A stretch of 64,000 bases of DNA from Rossellomorea sp036867415 (GCF_036867415.1 NZ_JBAJHU010000002.1:186001-250000), one strand, 5' to 3'. Counted from the first letter of the stretch, positions 26,434 to 35,213 are shown. A program made the numbers and translations. The notes: a model not told the origin generated them from the sequence alone.

Positions 26434-27729
26434 TTATACCGGTGATGCAGCCAGTGCCGCTTCGATCGCGTGATCCAGGTCTTCCAACAGGTCTTTAGCC
26501 GACTCCAATCCGACCGATAAGCGTACCAATTCTTCCGTAACACCGGTTGAACGCAGTTCCTGATCATTCAATTGCTGATGGGTTGTCGAAGCAGGATGGA
26601 TGATGAGTGACTTTGCATCCCCCACGTTTGCCACATGTGACCAGAGGGTGATGTTGTCCACGACTTTGCGTCCGGAATCCCTTCCGCCTTTGATGCCGAA
26701 GACGACGATCGAGCCTGCTCCTTTTGGCAGATATTTTTGAGCCAGTGCATGTGACGGATGCTGTTCGAGACCTGGATAGGACACCCACGCCACACCGCTG
26801 TGCTGATTGAGGTGCTCAGCGATTTTCAATGCGTTTTCCGTGTGTCTTTCGATTCGCAGGTGCAGCGTTTCAAGCCCCTGCAGGAGCAGGAACGCGTTTT
26901 GCGGGCTTAAGCACGCCCCGAAGTCACGCAGCAGCTGGACCCTTAATTTTGTAATGAAAGCTGCTTCGCCGACATCGATTCCAAAGCGGATTCCATTGTA
27001 GCTTGGATCTTCTTCTACAAAGCCCGGGAATTTCTTGTTATTCCAGTCAAACTTGCCGCCGTCGACCACGAGTCCGCCGATCGCTGTACCGTGGCCGCCA
27101 ATCCATTTCGTGGCGGAATGGATGACAATGTCCGCTCCCCATTCAATCGGCTTGGTGAGATACGGAGTGGCGAATGTGTTATCGATGATCAGTGGAATTT
27201 CGTTGTCATGCGCCACTTTCGCAACAGCTTCAATGTCAAGAACGTGAAGGCTCGGATTTCCGATCGTTTCGGCAAAAACAGCCTTCGTTTTCGGCGTGAT
27301 CGCGTTCCGGAAGTTCTCCGGATCGGTCGGGTCGACGAAGTGCACCTTGATGCCGTACTTCGGAAGCGTCGTGGAGAAGAGGTTGTATGTTCCGCCGTAT
27401 AGATTCGTAGCAGCGACGATTTCATCCCCTGCTCCAGCGATATTCAAGATGGACAACGAAATCGCAGCCATCCCGGAAGAAACACCGAGAGCGCCGATCC
27501 CGCCTTCCAGCAGGGCAATCCGCTTTTCAAGAACATCGACCGTCGGATTCATGATACGGGAGTAAATATTCCCCTCCTCTTCAAGACCGAATAATTTCGC
27601 AGCGTGTTCGCTGTTATCAAATACATATGAAGTCGTCTGGTAAATCGGCACCGCACGTGAACCTGTTGATGGATCGGGCTCCTGGCCCCCGTGAAGTAAT
27701 ACCGTTTCTACATCGAATGATTTTGTCAT
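26434..27729 (-). CDS. metY: O-acetylhomoserine sulfhydrylase
   Basis: PLP enzyme of the Cys/Met-metabolism family, about 431 residues, the long form typical of sulfhydrylases. The N terminus is SFDVETVLLHGGQEPDP, YSRIMNPTVDVLEKR lies near 60, and the PLP lysine sits in HSATKWIGGHGTAIGG near 210. It makes homocysteine directly from O-acetylhomoserine and sulfide. An in-frame extension to 27831 exists but lacks a site. ATG at 27729 has AGGAGG. It heads the metY-metX operon under the second S-box. Confidence 0.93.
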   Translation of the reverse strand: MTKSFDVETVLLHGGQEPDPSTGSRAVPIYQTTSYVFDNSEHAAKLFGLEEEGNIYSRIMNPTVDVLEKRIALLEGGIGALGVSSGMAAISLSILNIAGAGDEIVAATNLYGGTYNLFSTTLPKYGIKVHFVDPTDPENFRNAITPKTKAVFAETIGNPSLHVLDIEAVAKVAHDNEIPLIIDNTFATPYLTKPIEWGADIVIHSATKWIGGHGTAIGGLVVDGGKFDWNNKKFPGFVEEDPSYNGIRFGIDVGEAAFITKLRVQLLRDFGACLSPQNAFLLLQGLETLHLRIERHTENALKIAEHLNQHSGVAWVSYPGLEQHPSHALAQKYLPKGAGSIVVFGIKGGRDSGRKVVDNITLWSHVANVGDAKSLIIHPASTTHQQLNDQELRSTGVTEELVRLSVGLESAKDLLEDLDHAIEAALAASPV

Positions 27730-27914
27730 AATGAATTCCTCCTGGCAATTTGGTTTGTTGGTTTTCCATTGACTTTTTGCGTAGTAATGTTTTGAATGCT
27801 TGCAGATTGGCGGTTTCGGGTTTGGATTCATCAGACTTGCGAAATGGTGAGTAGTGAGTAGCGAGCTGCCTTCACCGACCCGGCAATCATTCTAGGAATT
27901 TTTTAAGAGAAGAG

Positions 27915-28093
27915 GAAAAATCAAAAACCCCCTTCCTAAGAAGAGGGTCTAATTTAATAGGCGGTCCTCCTCTTATCTTTCAGACAAATGTCTGCAGGAA
28001 TTAGCACCTTTTCATGCAGTCGCAGAACTTCCTGCGAGCATGAAGGTTGCCGGGCTTCATCGGGCCTAGTCCCTCCGCCTCTCTGGATAAGAG
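27915..28093 (-). promoter_or_regulatory. SAM-I (S-box) riboswitch of metY-metX with terminator
   Basis: On the minus strand a P1 helix CTCTTATC (28093-28086) pairs with GATAAGAG (27977-27970). Between them lie AGAGGCGGAGGGACT, GGCC and CGGCAACC, the S-box signature. The terminator hairpin ACCCTCTTC/GGAAGGGGGT at 27948-27927 is followed by TTTT. It controls the metY-metX pair. Confidence 0.94.
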
Positions 28094-28179
28094 CGATTAA
28101 GTTGTCAATAAGTAGTGCGTTGAAATGAATTATAAAGGCATCTTCACTCAACGTCAAGAGTGTTTTCTGATTTTTTTAA

Positions 28180-29316
28180 TTATTTTATACATTTTGTGAT
28201 TGCTTCGTTGAATTGGGTGACGATGTCCTCTGCGTCTTCGATTCCTAAAGATATTCGCACGACATATGTGTTTATGCCCAATTTTTCCTGTGCTTCTCTC
28301 GGCAGTGCCCGATGTGAAGTGCCGAGCGGATAGGAGACGGTCGTTTCCACTCCTGCAAGGGTCGGCACGATTTTGATCCAGCCGAGAGATTTGAAGAATG
28401 TACTGATATCGCATGATGCATCTAGCTCGATGGTCACGATCGCTCCGTTACCTTTTTCAGAAAGATCATGCGGGTAATATACATGTTTTACGTGTTGATT
28501 CGTTCTTAAGTTTTCACTGAGCTGGCCGGCGTTATGGGCCTGCGCACCCATGCGGAGGCCAAGTGTTTTTGCCCCTCTTGCAGTCAGCCATGCTTCAAAT
28601 GGACTTAGATTGGAGCCCATGTTGACTACTTTTTCCCTTGCTTTTTTTACGAGGTCTTCTTTCCCGGTCACGACGCCTGCCGTGATGTCGCTGTGTCCAC
28701 CGATATATTTGGTGGCACTGTGAGCAACGAGATCGACTCCTTCAAGATAAGGCTGTCGCAAGTATGGAGTAGCGAATGTGTTATCGATGATCGTTTTGAG
28801 CTGATGTTTTTCGGCAAGCTCCACCAACTGTGGGATGTCTTCCACCCTCATGAATGGATTGGTGACTGTTTCGCTGTAAAGCAGTTTAGTATGAGGTGTG
28901 ATGGCGTGTTCAATTTCTTCACGGTTGGTGAAGTCGACGAAAGTTGTCGTGATTCCGAACCCCTTCAACTCTTCCTTCAGCATATGGAAGGTGCCTCCAT
29001 ACAGGTCCTCAGCTGCTACGATGTGGTCGCCGGATTTCACAACCGCAAGTACAGCAGCCAGAATCGCCGACAAGCCTGAAGATGTCGCAACCCCGGCAGA
29101 CGCGCCTTCAAGTGCAGCTACCATCTGACCTAGTTCGTCCGTGTTCGGATTCCCCGTCCGCGTGTAGAGGTAAGGTGATTTTCCTTCATAGAAACCTTCA
29201 AGCTCTTCCAGTGATTGAAATGAAAAAGCGGAAGTCTGGTAGATCGGGGTCGTCTTGCTGCGGATATCCCCGGTTCCTTTTAACTGGCTATGTACGACTT
29301 TTGTTGTGAACTTCAT
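28180..29316 (-). CDS. Cystathionine gamma-synthase/lyase family PLP enzyme
   Basis: 378-residue Cys/Met-metabolism enzyme. YTRTGNPNTDELGQ near 55, SSGLSAI near 82, DLYGGTFHM near 105 and the PLP lysine in HSATKYIGGHSDITAG near 200 are all present. The short length and C-terminal GTSHRALPREAQEKLGI fit cystathionine gamma-synthase, gamma-lyase or O-acetylhomoserine thiolyase; motifs alone do not separate them. ATG at 29316 with AGGAAGG. No S-box lies upstream of this gene, and the S-box at 28093 lies after its stop, so it is transcribed independently of metY-metX. Confidence 0.85.
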   Translation of the reverse strand: MKFTTKVVHSQLKGTGDIRSKTTPIYQTSAFSFQSLEELEGFYEGKSPYLYTRTGNPNTDELGQMVAALEGASAGVATSSGLSAILAAVLAVVKSGDHIVAAEDLYGGTFHMLKEELKGFGITTTFVDFTNREEIEHAITPHTKLLYSETVTNPFMRVEDIPQLVELAEKHQLKTIIDNTFATPYLRQPYLEGVDLVAHSATKYIGGHSDITAGVVTGKEDLVKKAREKVVNMGSNLSPFEAWLTARGAKTLGLRMGAQAHNAGQLSENLRTNQHVKHVYYPHDLSEKGNGAIVTIELDASCDISTFFKSLGWIKIVPTLAGVETTVSYPLGTSHRALPREAQEKLGINTYVVRISLGIEDAEDIVTQFNEAITKCIK

Positions 29317-29458
29317 GATTGTCATCCTTCCTCTTAGATCAATTGGCTTTAGAAGAGTGTATCATATTCAGAAGATTGTGAGGAAGAGAAATGTTTCGGT
29401 TGTCGGATTATTTTTTTGGAGGATGTGGTTGTAGGCTTGGAGATTTTTCGACAAGTTG

Positions 29459-29607
29459 CGCAATTATCTGGAATCCGGCGCAATAAATTCATATGCGGCT
29501 CAAATATTGTGGAAGGGGAGCAATTATCTAGTAACCAGAGCAATTATTGAAAAAGTGGCACAATTATCCTGTAAAGCAGCGCAATTCTTAATCTCAGCCG
29601 TACAATT
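29459..29607. repeat. Family-3 array: eight GCGCAATTAT-type units on a 20-nt pitch
   Basis: CAATTA-like cores start at 29461, 29481, 29501, 29521, 29541, 29561, then 29582 and 29603. The first five steps are exactly 20 nt and the last two 21. The motif is the reverse complement of the ATAATTGCGC units at 7.9 kb. Spacers do not match each other. It fills most of the gap upstream of the cystathionine-type gene. Confidence 0.85.
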
Positions 29608-29684
29608 TCACTGTTTAATTTCATGCCGAATACTTATTTATCCTAATCTTACAGAGAAAAATGATAGAATCATGTCAATTTCAA

Positions 29685-29718
29685 AACAAAAAACCTGCCG
29701 CAATTTCCACAGCAGGTT
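29685..29718 (-). terminator. Terminator of the DUF302 gene
   Basis: AACCTGC and GCAGGTT pair on the minus strand with a 13-nt loop and are followed by six T, 14 nt after the stop codon. Confidence 0.85.
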
Positions 29719-29731
29719 CCTCGCCCATCAT

Positions 29732-30112
29732 CTACACTCGTTCCAAACAACCGATCAAGCGATTTTCAATATTGAGCGCGAGCGTTTTCAGTTCATCATG
29801 ATCGACGAGCTCGATCAGTTTGCTTGGTTTGGCCATGCCCACTTTCGTCTTGCCGTTTTCTGTGTAGACGGTCACCTTACACGGCAGGAAGTAGCTAACC
29901 AGCATGCTCTGTTCGAGGACTTTTTTCGCTTCATGGGGATTGCACACTTCCAGAACGAGCACTTCTTCATCGAATTCCAGGCCTTTGTCTTTAAGTTTCC
30001 CGGCAAGATCCAGATTCCATAGAACACCAAAGCTTTCTTCTTTCAGAGCAGCCTCCACCTTCTCCGCTGCTTCCTTTACATTCATCGAAACTTCCTTTGT
30101 GTAATGAAACAT
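29732..30112 (-). CDS. DUF302 protein
   Basis: 126 residues beginning MFHYTKEVSMNVKEAAEKV and containing VLEVCNPHEAKKVLE and LPCKVTVYTENGKTKVGMA, the hallmarks of the DUF302 family. Two conserved cysteines are present (CNPHEA and LPCKV). Homologues often accompany sulfur or metal-handling genes, but the role is unknown. I chose ATG at 30112 with AAGGAGGAG; the ATG at 30130 lacks a site. It is a single-gene unit between the sulfur gene and the ResA-like operon. Confidence 0.8.
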   Translation of the reverse strand: MFHYTKEVSMNVKEAAEKVEAALKEESFGVLWNLDLAGKLKDKGLEFDEEVLVLEVCNPHEAKKVLEQSMLVSYFLPCKVTVYTENGKTKVGMAKPSKLIELVDHDELKTLALNIENRLIGCLERV

Positions 30113-30234
30113 CCAGTACTCCTCCTTCATTTTCTCTCACATCATAGTGTCTTCAACAATAATATTCCCATACTATTAATATACCTCGTGGAGTATCATT
30201 TAAACGTCAAGGGTGAGGGTCGGGCTTTCACGCC

Positions 30235-30816
30235 TCAGTCCATTCCTTCGACCATTTCATCCATCATGTCTTCGTTCATGGGACCGACGATTTTATGCCT
30301 GATTTGACCATTAGTGTCGATCATGTAGGTGGTCGGAATCGTGAAGGCGCGGTATTCTTCGCCGATTTCACCGTCTTCGTCCAGCGGGATTGGGAAGGTC
30401 AGTTCGTAGCCGTCAACGAATTCTTGGACGGCGTCTTTTCCTTCGTCCATGCTTGTCAGGTTCACCGCCAGGATTTCGACATTTTCTTTGTCTGCATTTT
30501 TTTCGTAGTATTTTTGCATATGCGGCATTTCCGCTTTACAAGGCGGGCACCATGTCGCCCAGAAGTTCAGGATCACTTTTTGACCTTCGTAATCGGAAAG
30601 CTTCACTTTTTCACCTGCCAGCGTCGTGAGTTCAAAGTCCGGTGCACTGTCGCCTTTTGCCAGACCTCTCCCGGCATTCGACAGGTCCATTGACTCCTCT
30701 GCAAGCTGTGCCGCTTCTTCCCTTTCTTTTTTTTCCTGCTGATCCTGGAAGACGTTCACTAGGAAGATTCCGATCAGGAGAGCCACGACGGCCAATGCGA
30801 AATTACGTTTATTCAC
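30235..30816 (-). CDS. ResA-like thiol-disulfide oxidoreductase
   Basis: Membrane-anchored thioredoxin-fold protein of 193 residues. It has an N-terminal anchor (FALAVVALLIGIFLVNVF), a linker rich in Glu, then TlpA/ResA features: GDSAPDFELTTLAGE near 55 and the active site WCPPC near 90, with the cis-Pro in FTIPTTYMID near 158. It acts outside the membrane and in relatives reduces apocytochrome c or sporulation targets. The start is GTG at 30816 with GGAGGAAAC, overlapping the upstream membrane-protein gene by 8 nt. Confidence 0.85.
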   Translation of the reverse strand: MNKRNFALAVVALLIGIFLVNVFQDQQEKKEREEAAQLAEESMDLSNAGRGLAKGDSAPDFELTTLAGEKVKLSDYEGQKVILNFWATWCPPCKAEMPHMQKYYEKNADKENVEILAVNLTSMDEGKDAVQEFVDGYELTFPIPLDEDGEIGEEYRAFTIPTTYMIDTNGQIRHKIVGPMNEDMMDEMVEGMD

Positions 30817-31438
30817 TGGTGTTTCCTCCCTGTACTATGATATTGCGCCCGCGGAGTAAAAATAGCAGGACGATGGCTAAAATGATGTACGTCAGTAGTG
30901 TCATATCTATTTGGAATCCTCCGAAGGAATTCATCAGAAATTGGATCATTGTAAAAATTGTGAGAAGCTGGATCGACCATACGTTTTTTCCTTCAGTGCC
31001 CAATTTTTTCAGCAAAAAGAGAAGCAGGACACTGTTAAAAATCAGTTGTAAGCTACCTGCAATGTAAGCCCCGTGCAGAAGATCGAACACACCTTCATAG
31101 ACAAGGGCGGTCATGATCCAAGCAGTCAATACATGATATGGATTTTCTTTTTTAATCAAAGTATATACCAAGGCCGCCACGATTCCCATCCAATACCCTG
31201 CGGCTCCGCCATGAAAATAGAGAATTGTGATCGGATGCTTGATCACGGTGCCAAAGTCAACGACGATGACACTCAATTTCCAGGTCAGTATAAAGATGAA
31301 AATGGAGTTCGAATACCAGTCGCCTGCTTTCTTATTCCAGAAAAAGAGAAACAAGAACGTGATGAGGAAGGCGGATGTGATTGCTGCCCACGAGCCTGGA
31401 AATGTGAAGGCGCCGATGTTATACCATTGGTTGTTCAT
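30809..31438 (-). CDS. Polytopic membrane protein of the ResA-like operon
   Basis: 209 residues with about seven hydrophobic segments and no recognisable catalytic motif. The sequence YFHGGAAGYWMGIVAALVYTL near 75 is suggestive of Lgt-like membrane proteins, but too little matches to name it. Translational overlap with the ResA-like thioredoxin implies a joint function, perhaps as its electron donor or membrane partner; that is inference. ATG at 31438 after GGGGGAA. Confidence 0.6.
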   Translation of the reverse strand: MNNQWYNIGAFTFPGSWAAITSAFLITFLFLFFWNKKAGDWYSNSIFIFILTWKLSVIVVDFGTVIKHPITILYFHGGAAGYWMGIVAALVYTLIKKENPYHVLTAWIMTALVYEGVFDLLHGAYIAGSLQLIFNSVLLLFLLKKLGTEGKNVWSIQLLTIFTMIQFLMNSFGGFQIDMTLLTYIILAIVLLFLLRGRNIIVQGGNTSE

Positions 31439-31657
31439 TGTGATTCCCCCGTTTTATTAACATGGGTTTTCTCTCATTTATAAAACTTCACGATACCCTG
31501 TTATGTATTTCAGTATGCCCCTTTTCATTGAACCAATCAAGCACAATGACTCGCACACATAATCAGGCATATAGAACTACTACTTTCTCTTTATTTACGG
31601 TTAACAGTATAACGGGACTGGCCGATAATAATGATAAGGTGGATTCTTTTTGACAGG

Positions 31658-31755
31658 GTTCTGTTGAAAAAGGCAAACTTCCTGAAAGGGGAGGACGCAA
31701 AGCTTCGGGTCTAAGGCGGATGGTAGAGTGACGCTAGGATGGCCGGGCCGCCAAC
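31658..31755 (+). promoter_or_regulatory. c-di-GMP-I (GEMM) riboswitch
   Basis: The plus strand shows the GEMM-I core: AAAGGCAAACTTCC, the GAAAGG tetraloop hairpin, GGACGCAAAGC, then GGGTCTAAGG and a second hairpin ending CTAGGATGGCCG. Order and spacing match the class. No terminator lies between it and the next gene, 24 nt away, so control may be translational. Confidence 0.9.
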
Positions 31756-31778
31756 AAAAGGATAAAGGGGAAATCGGG

Positions 31779-32096
31779 ATGACATTTGAAGAGCTCCAAA
31801 CGATTAAACGTCATATAAGCCGTTTGAATGCGTTGCTTGAATTGCGGGGAGATGAACCAAAATATGCAGGAGAATATATCCAGCTTATTCGTTCTTTCTT
31901 GCGCATTCAGCCTAAAGAGGCATACTTGCCCATGATGGAAGTGATGACGGTGATCAAATATCAAAAGCCTGCTATCTTTCAATTATTAAAGCACCGCGGT
32001 CAACGGGATCAACATTTTGAGTTTCTCACAAACATTACAATGGATATCCGGACAGCTGAAAAGAATCTCGAACAGTGGCTTTCCAAGTCCGCATGA
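31779..32096 (+). CDS. Small helical protein under c-di-GMP riboswitch control
   Basis: A 105-residue soluble, predicted all-helical protein starting MTFEELQTIKRHISRLNALLEL. I do not recognise the family. The chosen ATG at 31779 lies after AAAGGGGAA; an upstream ATG at 31728 falls inside the riboswitch. It is monocistronic and one of two clear plus-strand protein genes. Control by c-di-GMP suggests a part in motility, matrix or adhesion decisions, and the window also holds the late flagellar genes. No signal peptide or membrane segment is visible. Confidence 0.8.
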   Translation: MTFEELQTIKRHISRLNALLELRGDEPKYAGEYIQLIRSFLRIQPKEAYLPMMEVMTVIKYQKPAIFQLLKHRGQRDQHFEFLTNITMDIRTAEKNLEQWLSKSA

Positions 32097-32117
32097 CGTT
32101 TGATACCCACATGACCA

Positions 32118-32160
32118 CAAAAAAACCGGCTGTCAATATAAGCAGACATCCGGTTTTTGT
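32118..32160. terminator. Bidirectional terminator
   Basis: AAAACCGG-TGTC and GACA-CCGGTTTT pair around a loop, with A run and T run on the two sides. It serves both the plus-strand c-di-GMP gene and the convergent minus-strand gene. Confidence 0.85.
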
Positions 32161-32432
32161 TATATGATGGCTCTTTTGTCTGAATCAGCTTTCTGTGAAC
32201 CTCTTAACGCTTCTAAAATAAGGAGCAGATAGAATCCAGTGTTGCCGCCTCTCCGATCGATCAGCTTGATATCGTCCACGATTCGCTTCACTTCTTCATA
32301 GCCAATCCTGCTCAATACCATGTCGCTTAATTCCTCTGCCGAATAGGAGTCGTACTTTTTTAAAGAGGAACGATTTCTCCTGCAAAAACTTCTTAACTGC
32401 CTTCTGACATCAGATTCATTTGCTTGCTCCAT
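32160..32432 (-). CDS. Small protein of unknown function, 90 residues
   Basis: A 90-residue, positively charged, helical protein starting MEQANESDVRRQLRSFCRRNRSSLKKYD. It contains a single Cys and no membrane segment, and I recognise no family. The ATG at 32432 has an AAGGAG site with good spacing; the ATG two codons upstream is less likely. It ends at the shared bidirectional terminator. The 230 nt upstream include another gene's terminator, so it has its own promoter. Confidence 0.65.
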   Translation of the reverse strand: MEQANESDVRRQLRSFCRRNRSSLKKYDSYSAEELSDMVLSRIGYEEVKRIVDDIKLIDRRGGNTGFYLLLILEALRGSQKADSDKRAII

Positions 32433-32498
32433 CTTCAAGTCTCCTTTCCTGAATCACTCGTAATCAATGACTTTGAGTCAAATCTAATCCAATAAAAC

Positions 32499-32523
32499 AG
32501 CCCGCCAAAAAGAATGGCGGGCT
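32499..32523 (-). terminator. Terminator-like hairpin
   Basis: AGCCCGCC and GGCGGGCT pair around a 9-nt loop, followed on the minus strand by TGTTTTATT. It would end a transcript coming from the 32.6-32.8 kb ORF. Confidence 0.7.
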
Positions 32524-32589
32524 ATAAATGAAGCTGACAATTTTCGACAACGTTCATTTAAGTTCCAATCCTTTTCGGTAACCCGGCGG

Positions 32590-32787
32590 TCATAGTTTTT
32601 TCATAAAAAACGTTAGATCCGTGGCTTTGCGTCCTAATCTTTCAATTAGTTTGCCATTATCGAAGGTTGTTATATAGTTCAAATGATATAGTTCGTTTGA
32701 CTCCACTAATACTATAGTACCAATTACAAATATGAATGAAAAGTGTTTTTTAGCTAAAAATCTTTCTTTTTCGACATTTGTCTTCAT
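32590..32787 (-). CDS. Possible small ORF, 65 residues
   Basis: An AT-rich frame starting MKTNVEKERFLAKK with a hydrophobic patch (FSFIFVIGTIVLVE). The ribosome binding site is poor and no family is recognised. The argument for a gene is that it lies alone between two terminators on the minus strand, so a transcript seems to originate here. It may equally be non-coding. Confidence 0.3.
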   Translation of the reverse strand: MKTNVEKERFLAKKHFSFIFVIGTIVLVESNELYHLNYITTFDNGKLIERLGRKATDLTFFMKKL

Positions 32788-32902
32788 TATACATTATTAC
32801 GTATGTTTTGTAAGGAGCAGGAAGTATTCTTTTATGAATATTCTTGATAGGCATAGAACTTTAACAAATTCATAAGTGACTTCAACTTATTACTCTTTTA
32901 TC

Positions 32903-32940
32903 CAAAAAAATCCTGCCATAAACGTATGGCAGGATTTTTA
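32903..32940. terminator. Terminator of the M23 hydrolase gene
   Basis: AATCCTGCCAT and ATGGCAGGATT pair around a short loop, with T runs on both strands, 17 nt after the stop of the hydrolase gene. Confidence 0.9.
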
Positions 32941-32956
32941 TATGACTACTATTCTA

Positions 32957-34288
32957 TTAGAAGTTGATATAACGACGCGGATTTACAGAGTTTGATTTCG
33001 ATGCATTCCAAGAACCTGCGTGAAGTTCGAAGTGTAAATGCTGACCGAATGAATACCCTGTGTTCCCCATGTATCCGATACGCTGACCCTTGTCTACAGG
33101 CGTTCCAGTACCCACTAATGAAGAAGACATATGGGCATAGACTGTAGTGAAGGTTTTACCATTGATTGAGTGTGTGATGTACACAACGTTTCCGTAGCTT
33201 GAGCTGTAGTGGCTCTTGATGACATAGCCATCTGCCGCTGCAACGATCGGTACGCTTCCACCTGCCGCAATATCTGTTCCATAGTGATAACGAGATTCAC
33301 CGTTTAGCACATCCCAACCGTATTCGGTCGTGATTGAACCTGATGCAGGTCTTGTCCAAGTTCCTGAACTTACCGGTGTGGTCACTGCAGCAGATGCTGA
33401 TGCAGAACCGCCGCTGCTTGAAGCGGATGCTTGTTTTGCAGCCGCCGCCGCAGCTTCAGCCTGTCTCTTCTTCTCAAGTTCACGCTGACGTGCAAGTTCT
33501 GCTAAGCGTGCTTGCTCAGCCTGGATTTCTCCGCCGATTTGCTGTTCCATTTTCGCCAATTCACTTGATTCTTTTTCAAGATTCACTTTTTCTTTTTCAA
33601 GGGAAGCCTGCTGTTTTTCAAGCTGCTTGAACAATTCAGCTTTTTGAGCTTTTTCACTGTTCAGGTCTTTCTTCAGTGTTTCCAGACTTGCTTTATCATT
33701 TTCCAACTGTGCCAGTTTGCTTTCTACTTCTTCTTTCTTTTTCTCTAACTTTTCCTGGTCTCTCTTTTGTTCATCCATGATCTTTTTATCTGCACTGACG
33801 ATCGTATTGACTGCAGTCATCCGGTTGATGAAATCACCGAAGCTGTCCGCACCAAGAAGCACGTCAAGATAGTTTGCTGAGCCGCCTTTTTCCTGAATCG
33901 CACGAGCACGTTCTTTTAAAAGTTCATTACGCTCTTTGATCTTGTCTTCCAGTTCTTTGATTTCCACTTTAAGCTTCTCGATTTCAGCTGTTGTTTGTTC
34001 AATTTCTTTTGCTTTTTCTGCTATTTTGCTTTCTGTGTCTCTTATCTTTGCATCAAATTCTGCAATCTTCGCTTTAATATCCTGCTGTTTATTGATGTTG
34101 GCATTGATTTCTGATTTTTTCTCATTGATCTCACCGTTGATTTGATCTTTCTTAGAGGATACCTCATCCTGTTTCTTCTTCAGATCGTCTACTGAGGAGT
34201 GAGCGCTAGCTGGATTCGCTAACGTTGGCAAACTCCCGATTGTTAATGCTGCTGCGATTGCTATTGACATAAAATACTTCTTGTTCAA
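32957..34288 (-). CDS. Coiled-coil M23 peptidoglycan endopeptidase (EnvC/PcsB-like)
   Basis: Secreted protein of 443 residues. It has a signal peptide (to about ANPASA), a long coiled coil over residues 35-275 interrupted near 140-170 by YLDVLLGADSFGDFINRM, a Ser/Ala linker, and a C-terminal M23 domain with zinc ligands in HYGTDIA near 340 and HLHFE near 420. The coiled-coil region resembles PcsB and CwlO N-terminal domains, which bind FtsX. The gene directly follows ftsE-ftsX, so it is the likely FtsEX-controlled hydrolase. The start is TTG at 34288 with AAAGGAG; no suitable ATG exists. Confidence 0.88.
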   Translation of the reverse strand: MNKKYFMSIAIAAALTIGSLPTLANPASAHSSVDDLKKKQDEVSSKKDQINGEINEKKSEINANINKQQDIKAKIAEFDAKIRDTESKIAEKAKEIEQTTAEIEKLKVEIKELEDKIKERNELLKERARAIQEKGGSANYLDVLLGADSFGDFINRMTAVNTIVSADKKIMDEQKRDQEKLEKKKEEVESKLAQLENDKASLETLKKDLNSEKAQKAELFKQLEKQQASLEKEKVNLEKESSELAKMEQQIGGEIQAEQARLAELARQRELEKKRQAEAAAAAAKQASASSSGGSASASAAVTTPVSSGTWTRPASGSITTEYGWDVLNGESRYHYGTDIAAGGSVPIVAAADGYVIKSHYSSSYGNVVYITHSINGKTFTTVYAHMSSSLVGTGTPVDKGQRIGYMGNTGYSFGQHLHFELHAGSWNASKSNSVNPRRYINF

Positions 34289-34328
34289 GCGGCATGCTCC
34301 TTTCAGCTTCTATCAACCTATCAATTTT

Positions 34329-35213
34329 TTATACTCTTAAGAATTTACGTACAGACATGAAGCTTCCCCAAGCCCCGATCAAGCATCCCATTAATAGGAT
34401 CAAACCGTTTACCTGATAGATAAATGGGGTAAAGTCCAGCATCTGGATAAAATGGTTTTGAAGTTTTGGTTTTATAAATCCATAAGCATAGTAATAACCA
34501 GTTGTAACAAGAGCGATCGGGATAATAGAACCTAAAACACCGAGCCATAGTCCTTCCAGGACGAACGGCCAACGTACAAACCAGTTGGTTGCACCCACGA
34601 GTTTCATTATCTCGATTTCCCTTCTTCTAGCGACAATTGTTATCTTAATCGTATTGGAGATAAGGAACATTGCCGTGAACAATAGTCCGATGATCAGGAC
34701 CAGTCCGACGTTTCGACTCATTTCCAGGATATTGAATAACTTTTCAATCTTCGCTTCACCGTACATTGCTTCGTTGACATGTTCATACTTGTTGATTTGT
34801 CCAGCAATTTTTCCGGTATCACGGGGATCTTTCGCTTTTACAATAAATACATCATATAATGGGTTATCCTGCTCAAATAATCTGAAATCGTCACCGAGAT
34901 CCTTTACAAGGTTCTGGAGTTCTTCTTCTTTGGAAGAATAATCGACGGATTCGACTCCATTTATCTTCTCTATCTTATCTCCAACGGCTTTAGCTTCTTC
35001 CTGCTTCGTGCCGATTTCCATCAGTACGCGGATTTCGACATCTTTCTCTATATCGGTTGCAACCTTGTTCATGTTTAGCATCAGAACGATGAAAACACCA
35101 ACAAGTAATAATGTGACGGTTACTGCACTGACTGATGCGAATGTCATCCAGCCGTTACGGCCGATGCTCTTGAAACTTTCCCTAACGTGACGGGCATACG
35201 TCCTAGCCTTCAT
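34329..35213 (-). CDS. ftsX: Cell division ABC transporter permease FtsX
   Basis: Membrane partner of FtsE, about 294 residues with four helices: one near 25-50 and three in the last 140 residues, separated by a large extracellular domain (about 50-170) that activates cell-wall hydrolases. The N terminus is MKARTYARHVRESFKSIGRNGWMTFAS. I chose ATG at 35213 with GAGGTGATT; an extension to 35255 exists. It overlaps ftsE by 11 nt. The signal passes from FtsE ATP hydrolysis to the hydrolase encoded just downstream. Confidence 0.94.
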   Translation of the reverse strand: MKARTYARHVRESFKSIGRNGWMTFASVSAVTVTLLLVGVFIVLMLNMNKVATDIEKDVEIRVLMEIGTKQEEAKAVGDKIEKINGVESVDYSSKEEELQNLVKDLGDDFRLFEQDNPLYDVFIVKAKDPRDTGKIAGQINKYEHVNEAMYGEAKIEKLFNILEMSRNVGLVLIIGLLFTAMFLISNTIKITIVARRREIEIMKLVGATNWFVRWPFVLEGLWLGVLGSIIPIALVTTGYYYAYGFIKPKLQNHFIQMLDFTPFIYQVNGLILLMGCLIGAWGSFMSVRKFLRV

